Source: Micromonospora haikouensis (GTDB taxonomy: Bacteria > Actinomycetota > Actinomycetes > Mycobacteriales > Micromonosporaceae). Taken from it: a stretch of 64,000 bases of DNA. Below are positions 1 to 8,513 of this stretch, piece by piece. The number at the start of each line of letters is the position of its first letter. Positions within the stretch are counted from its first letter, which is position 1. The notes under the pieces were generated by a model. It saw only the letters and a list, made by a program, of their open reading frames with translations. It made no database searches and was not told the DNA's origin. Location of the stretch: positions 1-64,000 of the forward strand of contig NZ_FMCW01000025.1 in NCBI RefSeq assembly GCF_900091595.1. Reading direction: 5' to 3'. The position numbers and the translations under genes were made by a program.

Positions 1-1
1 C

Positions 2-272
2 CGCATGTCGTTCACACAGGGCGTCCGGGTCGTCCGCCGCCAGGTCACCGACCAGGCGGCCATCACCCCCTGAGCGCCTGAACACCGCCATTGCCGACAC
101 CATCGCCGAACTCCTGCACCACCGGCTACCGCCACGCCGACACCGCACCTGCCCCCGCGCGATCAAACGCGCCCGCCACAACTCCTACCGCGTCAAACGC
201 CCCGCCGACCGCAACACCCGCCACCCCAGACCACCCACACCCCGCCTGGCCTGCCCAAACACCCTTATCTGA
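2..272 (+). pseudogene. IS4-type transposase C-terminal fragment, frameshifted
   Basis: Frame 2 from the window edge reads RMSFTQGVRVVRRQ and stops at 71-73. Frame 3 then continues with ERLNTAIADTIAELL and CPRAIKRARHNSYRVKR to a stop at 270-272. This matches the C-terminal part of actinobacterial IS4-family (DDE) transposases, which end in a basic stretch with RARHNSYRVK. One indel near position 70 separates the halves, and a further slip near the end may put YLNGIAS in a third frame. The catalytic core lies left of the window or is lost. It abuts a broken toxin gene. The family is assigned by recall of its conserved C-terminus; inactivity is clear from the frameshift. Confidence 0.7.
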
Positions 273-298
273 ACGGCATTGCGTCAGGAACCGGCTAC

Positions 299-823
299 AT
301 GGTCGACGTCTCCCGGGGTGATCAGGAGTTCTCCTGGAGTGGCCTGGCCGGAACGATGATCGAGGGTGGTCTCGACGGTGCCGCGTCCGCTGGTCTCGGG
401 CGGCTCGGGGGAGCGCTCGGGACCCGGGCGCTCGGCGGGGCGGCCGGCCGGCTGCCGAGCCTGGGCAGTCGGATGCCTGGCGGCAGCGGGGTGAAGGCTG
501 GTGGGGGCTCTTCGGCCCGTGCCGCAGCGACCAGGAGCGGCGGGGGCCGGGGCCGGAGCGGTGGCGGTGGTTCGTCGGTGCGTACGGTCGATCGGTCCTC
601 GGGTGGTGGCTCGCCGTCGGCGGGTTCGGGTCGTCGGCAGGAGAACTGCCACAGCTTCGACCCGTCGACCCGGGTGCTGCTCGCTGACGGCAGCGGCCGC
701 CCCATCTCCGCGCTCAACACCGGCGACAAGGTGGTGGGTGCGCCCTGGTCGCCGAGGCCGACCCAGCCGACGGTGGAAACGGTGTGCCGGTTCAGGATTC
801 TCCTCCCTGACTTCGCGGTCTGA
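299..823 (+). pseudogene. Truncated polymorphic toxin / Rhs-type protein with start of a Hint domain
   Basis: The 174-residue frame begins with a small-residue-rich segment (GLGRLGGALGTRALGG). It continues through a Gly/Ser/Arg-rich linker into ENCHSFDPSTRVLLADGSG and ISALNTGDKVVG. The last part is the N-terminus of an intein-like Hint domain (Cys, then xxVLxADG, then GDKV), as used to release C-terminal toxins of Rhs/polymorphic toxin proteins. The similarity stops about 20 residues after GDKV, so the rest of Hint and any toxin are gone. The frame starts only 26 bp after the transposase remnant, suggesting the toxin gene was cut by transposition or recombination. A secreted function is unlikely in this state. 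Confidence 0.6.
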
Positions 824-830
824 CGGCCGA

Positions 831-1766
831 TCAGCTCAGGTACTGCTCGGAGGCCGTCCAGAGCCGGTCGGCCGCCTCGGGGTCAAGGGCGTATCTCGCG
901 ACCGTGGTGACGAGAACCCGGGCGTCGGCGGGACGCTTGTCGACGGGGACGGCCTCGGTGTTGTCGTTGAAGTACCGCCCGCCGATGCCTTCCAGCAGGG
1001 GGGACACCGCGGCGAAGATGCTGGTCGCCGCGCCCTGATGGACGTCCTTCTGCTGATCCTGCGGGGTGGCCAGCTTGCCGCCGATGTGCCGCTGCAGACC
1101 GGTTCTGATCGCGCCGGGATTGACGGCGTTGACGAGGATGCCGTCACCGGCCCAGCGTTGGGTGGCGCCGACGGCGAACAGGATCCCGGCGGTCTTCGAC
1201 TGTGCGTACGCCGACAACGGGTCGTAGACCCGGAACCGGTAGTCGATGTCGTCGAAGACGACCGGGCCGAACAGATGGCCGGAGGAGCTGACATTGACGA
1301 CGCGGGCGCCGTCCGGCGCGGCGGCCAGGGCGGCATGCAGACGCGTGGTGAGATCGAAGTGGCCGAGATGGTTCGTCGCGAACTGCATCTCGCGGCCGTC
1401 GGCGTTGCGGGTGAGTTCCTGGATCATCATGACTCCGGCGTTGTTGATCAGTAGGTCGAGCGGCCCGGTCCAGGCATCGGCGAAGGCGGCCACGGACGCG
1501 CGGTCGGTGAGCTCGAGCTCGGCGGCGTGCACGTTCGGGTGGCCGGTGTCGGCCTTGATGTCCTCCGCGATCCTGGTCGCGGCGTCGAGCCGCCGAGCCG
1601 CGATCGTGACCTCGGCGCCTCGCCGGGCGAGGGTGCGGACCGTCTCGACGCCGATGCCGGACGCGCCCCCGGTGACGATCGCCCGCCTGCCGGTGAGGTC
1701 GATGCCCGCGCTGACCTCGTCGGCGGTATTTTCCCTGGTGAAAGGGCTGATGATGGACGTGCTCAC
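831..1766 (-). CDS. SDR-family NAD(P)-dependent oxidoreductase
   Basis: A 311-residue classical or extended-length short-chain dehydrogenase. The cofactor motif TGGASGIG is at residues 32-39, NNAG at 108-111, the catalytic Ser in VSSSG near 160, and Y187-xxx-K191 completes the site. A retinol-dehydrogenase-like C-terminus follows, so it probably reduces or oxidises an aldehyde or ketone in the cytosol; the substrate is unknown. The GTG start is supported by AGGAGGG five to six bases upstream. It is divergent from an XRE-type regulator (1964-2782), a pairing often seen when the regulator controls the reductase. Confidence 0.9.
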   Translation of the reverse strand: MSTSIISPFTRENTADEVSAGIDLTGRRAIVTGGASGIGVETVRTLARRGAEVTIAARRLDAATRIAEDIKADTGHPNVHAAELELTDRASVAAFADAWTGPLDLLINNAGVMMIQELTRNADGREMQFATNHLGHFDLTTRLHAALAAAPDGARVVNVSSSGHLFGPVVFDDIDYRFRVYDPLSAYAQSKTAGILFAVGATQRWAGDGILVNAVNPGAIRTGLQRHIGGKLATPQDQQKDVHQGAATSIFAAVSPLLEGIGGRYFNDNTEAVPVDKRPADARVLVTTVARYALDPEAADRLWTASEQYLS

Positions 1767-1963
1767 GAGTTCCCTCCTGGTGGCGCCGACGGATTCCGGC
1801 CACTCCGGGAGCGGCGCCGATCACATGGTGCAACGGGTCCGGGACCTGATCGGAGGCCCCCGTGAGGCAGGGCCCTGTCAGGACCAGGATGAGAATCCGG
1901 GTCCGAGTGCCTGCTGCGGTGGGAAGTCGGCGGTCACGCCGCGCAGCGGACTACGGTCGGTGG

Positions 1964-2782
1964 GTGGACGGTAGGAAACGGCTCGGGGCATACCTGAAAG
2001 CGCGTCGCGAGCTCGTCACGCCGGAGGAGGTGGATCTGCCCCGGGGCAGCCGGCGCCGGGTGCCCGGCCTGCGACGCGAGGAACTGGCCCTGCTTGCCGG
2101 GATCAGCCCGGACTACTACCTCCGCCTTGAGCAGGGCCGCGACCACAACCCGTCCCCGCAAGTGCTGGACGCGCTCGCCTCGGTCCTCCGCCTCGACTCC
2201 GACGCCACCGGTTACCTGCACCAGCTCGCCCGGGCCACCGCCGCTCGCCCCGCCCGCCGGGAGACGGAGGAACGAGTGCCGCCCGGGGTGGCCGAGCTGA
2301 TTGAACAGCTGACCGTGCCGACCTTCGTTCAGGGGCGCTTCATGGACGTCCTCGCCGCGAACCCCCTGGCCCGGGCGTTGTCTCCGCAGTACCGGCCCGG
2401 CGTGAACCTGCTCCGGGCGGTGTTCCTCGATCCCCGGGACAGGCAATTGCACCAGGACTGGGACAGGGCGACGGCGGAATCGGTGGCCGGGCTGCGGGCT
2501 GCGGCCGGCGTCGACCTCGACGATCCACGGCTCGACGAACTCGTCGACGAGCTGTGCCGGCGAAGCGACCGGTTTCGCCGGCTGTGGGCCCGACAGGATG
2601 TGCGGCCCAAGGTCGGCGGCTTCAGCCACATGCTCCACCCGGTCGTGGGGCCGCTGAAGCTGCGACACGAGAAGTTCACGGTGAACGGCGCCGACGGCCA
2701 GCTCATGGTGATGTACCACGCCGAACCCGGTTCTCCGTCACACGCCGCGCTCCGCCGCTTGGAGGAGCCGGGAGCAAGATAG
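1964..2782 (+). CDS. XRE-family regulator with MmyB-like ligand domain
   Basis: About 272 residues from the GTG at 1964 (MDGRKRLGAYLKARRE). The frame stays open upstream to a GTG at 1862, but the extra Arg-rich segment looks non-coding. Residues 5-75 form an XRE helix-turn-helix with the hallmarks of this family: PGLRREELALLAGIS and YYLRLEQGRD. The rest is the MmyB-like PAS-type sensor domain (VLAANPLARALSP, LWARQDVRPK, HPVVGPLKLRHEKF). It is a cytosolic DNA-binding protein, divergent from the SDR at 831-1766, and therefore its likely local regulator. No SD sequence clearly decides the start. Confidence 0.85.
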   Translation: MDGRKRLGAYLKARRELVTPEEVDLPRGSRRRVPGLRREELALLAGISPDYYLRLEQGRDHNPSPQVLDALASVLRLDSDATGYLHQLARATAARPARRETEERVPPGVAELIEQLTVPTFVQGRFMDVLAANPLARALSPQYRPGVNLLRAVFLDPRDRQLHQDWDRATAESVAGLRAAAGVDLDDPRLDELVDELCRRSDRFRRLWARQDVRPKVGGFSHMLHPVVGPLKLRHEKFTVNGADGQLMVMYHAEPGSPSHAALRRLEEPGAR

Positions 2783-3149
2783 GCGTGGCCCGCTCGTACC
2801 GCTGGTGGTCTACCGCTGCGCGAACGCGGATCCGGCGCGTATCGCGCGGCGTCGGCCCGGTGGCGGTCGGCGAGTGCGTCGGCCAGATCGCCTCCGCCGA
2901 GGTTCGCCAACTGCGCGGCATGCATGACGAGATCGGCCAGCGCGGGAGCGGGATCGCTCCGCAGGGCACCGACGTCCACGGGCGCGCCGCGATGACTCCG
3001 GTGATCTCCCGGTTCGATCGGATCGGCGATCCGGCCGCTGGTGGCCGACAGCTGCAGGTGGGTGTGACGCCTCGACGACGTCATCGGACGTGTGGCGCAG
3101 TGTGGGCGCATTGAAGGGCAACGCCGGGTAGGCCCCGCGGCCGTCCTCA
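2783..3149 (+). other. Intergenic stretch with a weak coding-like remnant
   Basis: No complete gene is supported here. On the minus strand, one frame across roughly 3080-2800 has protein-like composition (SGRIADPIEPGDHRSHRGA, then ALADLVMHAAQLANLGGGDL), but it has no start with an SD and runs into neighbouring shadow sequence. It may be the remains of a lost gene between the XRE regulator and the TetR gene. I do not recognise the family. Confidence 0.3.
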
Positions 3150-3806
3150 TCAGGTGGCAGTGAGCGTCTCGGCCAGTCCGACAGCGGTCGACTGCAGCAG
3201 CAGTTGGAGCCGGGGACGGAAGTCGAAGGCGACGTGGCCCCATTCCGGCACCTGCTCGTACAGCGCCGCGAGGGTGGGAGTGGGGTGCGACACCTGCCAG
3301 AAGTTGGCGGCGAAGGCGAGTGTGGCCGCCAGCAGCGCCTGGATCTGGTCGACGGTCATGCTGCTCGCCCGGTCCAGGGCGGCCACGATCTCGTCGTAGG
3401 CGGCGAAGGCCCTGGTCTTGTACTGCCGGGCGCGCTCGATGTCGACGTCGCCTTCCAGGCTCAGCGTCACGTGGGTCAGCAGGTCGCAGAACACCGGCAG
3501 GGACGCGATGGTGTCGGCCAGCACCAGAGCCACCTCGCGCGGCCCGAGGCCGTCGCTGTCGCGCACCTTGTCGGTGATCGCGGCGCTCCACTGCTGCCAG
3601 CCGCGTTCGGCCAGCTCGAGAAGCAACTCCTCCTTGCTGGCGTAGTAGCGCCGCACACCCGTGCGGTGCAGGCCGGCTCGCTCGGTGACCGGGGTCAGCG
3701 TCACGAACCGGACGCCACCCCGCTCGAGGGCCACCGCTTCGGCGGCCACCAGCAAATCCTCGGAACGACGCTGCTTGTCGTCGATCGACCGTGCCCGCTG
3801 ACGCAT
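3150..3806 (-). CDS. TetR-family transcriptional repressor
   Basis: 218 residues from the ATG at 3806. An open extension to 3863 would read through the operator region and is rejected. The N-terminal helix-turn-helix spans about residues 12-60, with FVTLTPVTERAGLHRTGVRRYYASKEELLLELAERG typical of TetR proteins. The C-terminal half is a ligand-binding helical domain (DLLTHVTLSLEGDVDIERARQYK). It is divergent from a quinone oxidoreductase (3903). The intergenic region holds a perfect 9-bp inverted repeat and a further copy of its half-site close to this start, so it most likely represses both itself and the oxidoreductase-hydrolase operon. The ligand is unknown. Confidence 0.9.
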   Translation of the reverse strand: MRQRARSIDDKQRRSEDLLVAAEAVALERGGVRFVTLTPVTERAGLHRTGVRRYYASKEELLLELAERGWQQWSAAITDKVRDSDGLGPREVALVLADTIASLPVFCDLLTHVTLSLEGDVDIERARQYKTRAFAAYDEIVAALDRASSMTVDQIQALLAATLAFAANFWQVSHPTPTLAALYEQVPEWGHVAFDFRPRLQLLLQSTAVGLAETLTAT

Positions 3807-3816
3807 GACCCCACCA

Positions 3817-3828
3817 TAACGCACCTTG
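3817..3828. promoter_or_regulatory. Second TetR half-site next to the repressor start
   Basis: The 12-mer taacgcaccttg is the exact reverse complement of bases 3875-3886 inside the main palindrome. It lies about 10 bp upstream of the repressor ATG, suited to autorepression. Confidence 0.5.
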
Positions 3829-3862
3829 CGCTGCGCTACGCCAGGTGCATATGCTGACACCA

Positions 3863-3888
3863 CTTAACGCATCACAAGGTGCGTTAAG
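3863..3888. promoter_or_regulatory. Palindromic TetR operator between divergent genes
   Basis: The arms cttaacgca and tgcgttaag are perfect 9-bp inverted repeats separated by 8 bp. The site lies 14 bp upstream of the oxidoreductase ATG, within the likely promoter, and between it and the tetR gene. The geometry fits a TetR dimer site. Confidence 0.65.
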
Positions 3889-3902
3889 CAGGGAGGGCCA
3901 TC

Positions 3903-4883
3903 ATGAGGGTCGTACAGGTCACTGAGTTCGGCGACGCGAAGGTCCTGGCGCTCACGGAGCTGCCGGACCCCGAGCCCGGGCCCGGCCAGGTGGCGATCGA
4001 CGTGACCCACGCCGCGGTCGGGCTGATCGACGTCTACCTCCGGCAGGGCCTGTACGACGGTGTGCCTGGCCTGCCGCAGCCGCCGTACGTTCCTGGCCTC
4101 GAGGTCGCCGGGACGGTCCGGGCCCTCGGCGAGGGCGTCACCGATCTGACGATCGGGGAGAAGGTGGTGACCCTGTCGGCGTCGGCCACCGGCGGCTACG
4201 CATCGGTGTATGTCAGCGACCGGGCCAGGGTGCTGTCGACCCAGGCCTACGACCTCGACCCCGCGCTGGCGGTGGCCGTCGTGCCCAACGCGCTGATGGC
4301 CCATGTCGCCCTCACCGGCCCGATCCAGCTGCACCCGGGGGAGCGGGTCCTGGTGCACGGGGCGTTCGGCGCGCTCGCGGCGGCGTTCCCCGGTGTCGCC
4401 AAGCAGCTCGGGGCGTCCCGGGTGGTCGGCACCGTGCGCGGTGATCGGGTGGCCGCGGCGACCACCAGCAGGCTGCCGTACGACCAGATCGTCGACTCGG
4501 CCGCCATGCTGAGCGTCCTCGACGACGAGAAGTTCGACGTGATCGTCGACCCGGTCGGCGGGCAGGTCCGCACCGAGAGCCTGCAACTGCTCGCCCCGGG
4601 CGGCCGGCTGCTGCTGGTCGGCAACGCCAGCGGAGAGTGGGAGCACGGCGTCAACGGCAACACGATCTGGCAGGGCAACGTCATCGTGGCCGGCTTCAAC
4701 GCCGGTGGCTACCTGCCGGCGCACCCGGAAGCCGTCCCCGCCGCCGCAGCCGCCGCCCTGACCGCCGCGTCCTCCGGGCTCGCCGACACCGAGATCGAGT
4801 TGCTGCCCCTCGCGGAGGCGGCGACCGCTCACCAGCGGCTGCAAGAGCACACGGCCCAGGGCCGCGTCGTCCTCGTCCCGTAA
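3903..4883 (+). CDS. Quinone oxidoreductase-like MDR-family NADP-dependent protein
   Basis: 326 residues with the layout of zinc-free quinone oxidoreductases. The N-terminal GroES-like fold is marked by LPDPEPGPGQVAIDV, PYVPGLEVAGTV and GEGVTDLTIGEKV. A Rossmann part follows (LHPGERVLVHGAFGALAAAF, LGASRVVGTVR, FDVIVDPVGG). The usual GAAGGVG loop is altered to HGAFGALA. It starts with ATG after GGGAGGG. It lies under the TetR operator and is followed after 56 bp by a CocE-type hydrolase, probably as one operon. It likely reduces a quinone or enone in the cytosol; the substrate is unknown. Confidence 0.88.
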   Translation: MRVVQVTEFGDAKVLALTELPDPEPGPGQVAIDVTHAAVGLIDVYLRQGLYDGVPGLPQPPYVPGLEVAGTVRALGEGVTDLTIGEKVVTLSASATGGYASVYVSDRARVLSTQAYDLDPALAVAVVPNALMAHVALTGPIQLHPGERVLVHGAFGALAAAFPGVAKQLGASRVVGTVRGDRVAAATTSRLPYDQIVDSAAMLSVLDDEKFDVIVDPVGGQVRTESLQLLAPGGRLLLVGNASGEWEHGVNGNTIWQGNVIVAGFNAGGYLPAHPEAVPAAAAAALTAASSGLADTEIELLPLAEAATAHQRLQEHTAQGRVVLVP

Positions 4884-4939
4884 GACCGCTGCACGCCTCG
4901 GCCCCCGCACCGCCTCGTCCGAATCAACAGGAGACCATC

Positions 4940-6598
4940 GTGAGCACCCGCCCCAAGAATGATTTCGTCACGAAACTGGCCGGTCGGCTCGGACAGCGGA
5001 TGCTGAAGCTTCCGCCGGCCGTCACCCGCGAGGTGACGGTGGAACGGGACATCCCGATCACGGTCGAGGACGGCATCACCCTGCTCGCCGACCACTGGGC
5101 GCCCGCAGGCTCCGCCGGCATCCCGCTGGAGCAGCTGCCCACCGTGGTGGTGCGGACCGCGTACGGGCCGGGTGGTCCTCTGGGGTGGATGTACGGCCGG
5201 GCCATCGCCGAGCGCGGCATGCATGTGCTGATGGTGCGCAGCCGGGGCACGTTCGGCTCCGGTGGCACGTTCCTGGCCATGCGGCACGAGCGGGAGGACG
5301 GGCTGGCCACCTTGCGCTGGCTGGCGGACCAGCCGTGGGCCAGGGGCGGCGTGGTACTGGCCGGCTCCAGCTACTTCGGTTACACCCAGTGGGCGGTCGC
5401 CGCTGAGACGCCGGTGCAGGTCAAGGCGATGGTTCCGCACATCACGTCGTCGCGGCTGGCGCTGACCCTGCTACGTCCCGGTCGTTTCGAGCTCGACACG
5501 CTGACCAACTGGGTGTGGAACACCGAGACGCAGGAGCGACCGCGGGCGTTGCTGCGGTCCATGCTGGGCCTGGACCGCAAGCGCGTCGCCGCGGCGATGA
5601 ACACGCTCCCGTTGACCGGTGTGGACAAGGCGCTGCTCGGTCGCGAGTCGCCGTTCTTCCAGGAGACGGTGCGTTACGACCAGAACGACCCGTACTGGAA
5701 GGACGAGGACCACAGCGGCGCCGTCGGTGACGTGACCGTGCCGGTCAGTTCGATCACCGGGTGGTACGACATCTTCCTGACCGACCAGCTGCGCGACTTC
5801 CAGGCCCTGGCCGCCGCCGGCCGCAACCCCCGGCTGACCGTCGGCCCGTGGTGGCATGCCGACCCCGTCGGCATGGGCGCCGCGATCGAGCAGGTGGTCG
5901 ATTGGGGGGCCGCGCTCGCGCGGGGAGAGCAGCCAGCCGACCGGGCGCCGGTGCGGTTGTTCGTGATGGGTGTCGGCCAATGGCGTGACTTCGACCAGTG
6001 GCCGCCGGCGGGGTACCCGCGGCAGCGCTGGCACCTGCGCTCCGGCGGCGCGCTGGAGCGGGGTGTGAACCCGGCCTCGCCGCCGAGCACCTTCACCTAC
6101 GACCCGAACGACCCGACCCCGTCGGTGGGCGGGCCGAAGCTGGACGGTAACGGTCCCGGCCCCAAGGACAACCGGTCGCTGGAGAAGCGGGCGGACGTGC
6201 TGACCTTCACCTCACCGGTGCTCGAGTCCGACCTGGAGGTTGTCGGGCAGGTCACGGCGCAGGTGTGGCTGCGCGCCGACCGGCCCAGCAATGACCTGTT
6301 CGTCCGGCTGTGCGACGTCGACGAGCGCGGCAAGTCGATCAACGTGTGCGACGACCTGGTCACCGTTCGGCCCGACGGCACGACCGAGGTGACCGTGGAG
6401 CTGTCCCCCACCGCGTACGTCTTCCGGCGCGGTCACCGCCTGCGCGTTCAGGTGTCCGCCGGGGCGTTTCCCCGGTTCGCCCGCAACCTCGGCGGGGACG
6501 AGCCGATCGCGACCGCCACGACCGCCCACGTCACCCACCTCGAGATCCTGCACGATGGCGTTCACCCCTCCGCGATCCTGTTGCCGGCGAAGGCCTGA
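4940..6598 (+). CDS. CocE/NonD-family (X-Pro dipeptidyl-peptidase-type) hydrolase
   Basis: 552 residues from the GTG at 4940, which has AGGAG at the right distance; the much longer open frame upstream is ruled out by the preceding gene. The N-terminal alpha/beta hydrolase has the nucleophile motif GSSYFGYTQW (Ser near residue 143). This is preceded by HVLMVRSRGTFGSGGTF and followed by a helical cap. The C-terminal jelly-roll typical of X-Pro peptidases begins near residue 410 (FTSPVLESDLEVVGQVTAQVWL) and ends with HRLRVQVSAGAFPRF. There is no signal peptide, so it is probably cytosolic. It belongs to the TetR-controlled operon, and its acyl or peptide substrate is unknown. Confidence 0.9.
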   Translation: MSTRPKNDFVTKLAGRLGQRMLKLPPAVTREVTVERDIPITVEDGITLLADHWAPAGSAGIPLEQLPTVVVRTAYGPGGPLGWMYGRAIAERGMHVLMVRSRGTFGSGGTFLAMRHEREDGLATLRWLADQPWARGGVVLAGSSYFGYTQWAVAAETPVQVKAMVPHITSSRLALTLLRPGRFELDTLTNWVWNTETQERPRALLRSMLGLDRKRVAAAMNTLPLTGVDKALLGRESPFFQETVRYDQNDPYWKDEDHSGAVGDVTVPVSSITGWYDIFLTDQLRDFQALAAAGRNPRLTVGPWWHADPVGMGAAIEQVVDWGAALARGEQPADRAPVRLFVMGVGQWRDFDQWPPAGYPRQRWHLRSGGALERGVNPASPPSTFTYDPNDPTPSVGGPKLDGNGPGPKDNRSLEKRADVLTFTSPVLESDLEVVGQVTAQVWLRADRPSNDLFVRLCDVDERGKSINVCDDLVTVRPDGTTEVTVELSPTAYVFRRGHRLRVQVSAGAFPRFARNLGGDEPIATATTAHVTHLEILHDGVHPSAILLPAKA

Positions 6599-6925
6599 CC
6601 CGGCCCTCAGCCGGTGGTCTCGCGTGCCTGGCTCGCGCACGGACCGGTCGGACGCGCCGGGCTCGCGTTCACCGTCCGCACCGGCGTGGCAGGCGTCCGC
6701 AGCCCCGGCGGGAAAAGACTGCGGACCGTGACGGCCACCGCCGTAGGCGACGATCTCGGTCGCGCCCACACGGCCCGCAGCCTCGCCGGTGCGGAACTGA
6801 TGCGGGGCCGTGCGGACTCCGCGGCGCGGTTGCTCCGCCAGTCCCCAGACCCCCGCGTCAGGGGTCGGCGTGACTCCGACCGGCCTCCTTGACCCTCCCC
6901 CGGAGGGAGACCTGATGGTTGGGGC
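6599..6925 (+). other. Intergenic region, nothing supported
   Basis: It holds several short open frames of high-Arg/Pro composition typical of non-coding GC-rich DNA. No hairpin or promoter could be assigned with confidence. Confidence 0.4.
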
Positions 6926-7291
6926 ATGGAGATGCGCTCGAAGCGGGCAACGGCGTTGAACTGGGACGATCTGCCGGCGGCGATCACGGGGTTCCTTCCC
7001 ACGCATGAGGCCCGGGAGGCGGACGCCGCCGTCGGCGCGTTCGCCGCGGACGCGGTGGTGACGGATGAGGGCCGTAGCCACCGGGGTGCGGCGGAGATCC
7101 GGAACTGGCTGGTCAACGGGGGAAGTGAGTACACGTACACCACGGAGTTCGTCGGTGCTCACCAGGTCGGTGAGGGGCGGTTCGACGTGGCGCAGCACCT
7201 GGAGGGTGACTTCCCGGGCGGCTCCGCGGATTTGCACTACCGGTTCGTCCTGGCCGGAGACCTGATCGCCCGGCTCACGATCGAACCGTGA
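6926..7291 (+). CDS. Small NTF2/SnoaL-like fold protein
   Basis: 121 residues with the pattern of nuclear-transport-factor-2-like proteins. A helical start (ITGFLPTHEAREADAAVGAF) is followed by AADAVVTDEGRSHRGAAEIRNWLV and then beta strands ending in HYRFVLAGDLIARLTIEP. This matches SnoaL-like domains, which act as small isomerases or hydrolases or have no known activity. It starts with ATG at 6926, downstream of ggagggagacc at a slightly long distance. It is a single gene with no clear partner. The fold assignment is fairly sure, the function is not. Confidence 0.75.
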   Translation: MEMRSKRATALNWDDLPAAITGFLPTHEAREADAAVGAFAADAVVTDEGRSHRGAAEIRNWLVNGGSEYTYTTEFVGAHQVGEGRFDVAQHLEGDFPGGSADLHYRFVLAGDLIARLTIEP

Positions 7292-7674
7292 GCCCCACAC
7301 CGCCCGACAGGTGCGCAAGATCGGCGCAGCACCGCGGGCCCGCGTCCACCCCGGCGCCTGCCGTACCTCGGGCTGACTGTCGAATGACCTGACCGCGCCA
7401 TGCCGGACTGCCGCGCGCGGACACAGGCGAATGACTGATTCGGCACGAAGCCCGAGAGCCGACTCTGGGTTCGGCAGCGCCCGTCGCGACCGCGGCGCCC
7501 GCGGAACCCGGGACCCGCGAAGACGAACGGGCTGAGCCCACCGGCACGGTCCGCACCTTCTCGGGAGGCGAACCGCAGGCGGATCGGAGCCGGACTCGAC
7601 CGGTTGCGCGAGTCCGTCGCCCCGGCGTACGGAATGATGAGATGCACGCCTGGTGCGAGACGGGTGCGGTGGTG
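7292..7674 (+). other. Intergenic region, nothing supported
   Basis: No gene with a credible start, family or SD was found. A minus-strand open frame here is Arg/Ser-rich and looks like antisense noise. The region probably contains the promoter of the MerR gene that starts at 7675. Confidence 0.4.
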
Positions 7675-8513
7675 ATGCGAAAAGGCTTGACCATCGGCGA
7701 GTTCGCCACCATGAGTCACCTCAGCGTGCGAACCCTGCGCCGGTACCACGAGGCCGGGCTGTTGGTGCCGGCCACCGTCGACCCGTACACGGGTTACCGG
7801 TACTACCAACCCGAGCAGATCGCGACCGCGCAGGTCATCCACCGGCTCCGGCAGCTCGACGTGCCCCTGGCCGAGGTCAGGTCGATCCTCGACACCGACG
7901 ACCCGCAACGGCGCACCGAACTCGTCGCGGGCCACCTGCGGCGACTCGAGGCCGAGTCGGACCGCACACGAGCCGCCGTCGTGTCGCTCCGCCAGCTGCT
8001 GCGTCCGGACGCGGCCGTACCCGAGATCGAACTGCGTTCCGTCCCCGCCCGGACCGTGGTCGCCATCCGCGCCCAGGTCCGACAGGAGAACGCGCTCGCC
8101 TGGTTCGACACGGCGATGACCGAGCTGGACGAGTCCTTCCCGCCGACCGAACGCACCGGGCCCCCGGCGGGCGGTACGCCAACGAACTGTTCACCGACGG
8201 CATCGGCCGCATGACGGTCTTCCGGCCGGTCCGCAGCCCGCGCGCGAGTGGCCGGATCGAGGTTGTCGAGTTGCCGCCCGCCGACCTCGCCGTCACGGTC
8301 CACCAGGGGTCACACGACGACATCGACGTCACCTACGGCCGCCTGGGCGGCCCTACTCGCCACAGCCTGATCGGGCGTCGTCGGGAGCCCGCCGCCGTTC
8401 GGCGACTGCGGGACCGCGCGGTCGCCGGTGCGGGCGGACACCTGACCCTGGCCATGGCCTTCCTGCCCCGGCTTCGGTCGTGCTCGGACCTGGGCCCGCC
8501 GAATCTGCCTTGA
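7675..8513 (+). pseudogene. MerR-family regulator with GyrI-like domain, frameshifted
   Basis: From the ATG at 7675 the frame gives a normal MerR N-terminus (LTIGEFATMSHLSVRTLRRY, GYRYYQPEQIATAQVIHRLR) and the first part of a GyrI-like effector domain (PEIELRSVPARTVVAIRAQV). It stops at 8214 after an unrelated tail. The real continuation (GRYANELFTDGIGRM, VELPPADLAVTVHQGSH, DDIDVTYGRLG) lies in another frame from about 8165. So one base was lost, or two gained, near 8160-8171, and the similarity fades after about 8345. The DNA-binding part could still be made as a 179-residue protein. A sequencing error in this GC-rich run is possible. Confidence 0.75.

Noticed and set aside
3807..3863. 19-residue N-terminal extension of the TetR repressor at 3150-3806
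   Set aside because: It would read through the operator half-site, and no SD is present; the ATG at 3806 gives the normal family N-terminus.
4637..4939. Possible longer N-terminus of the CocE-type hydrolase
   Set aside because: It overlaps the quinone oxidoreductase, has Arg/Pro-rich sequence, and a good SD precedes the GTG at 4940.
7275..7712. Minus-strand 145-codon frame in the gap before the MerR gene
   Set aside because: Ser/Arg/Gly-rich with no recognisable fold, and it runs into the MerR start.
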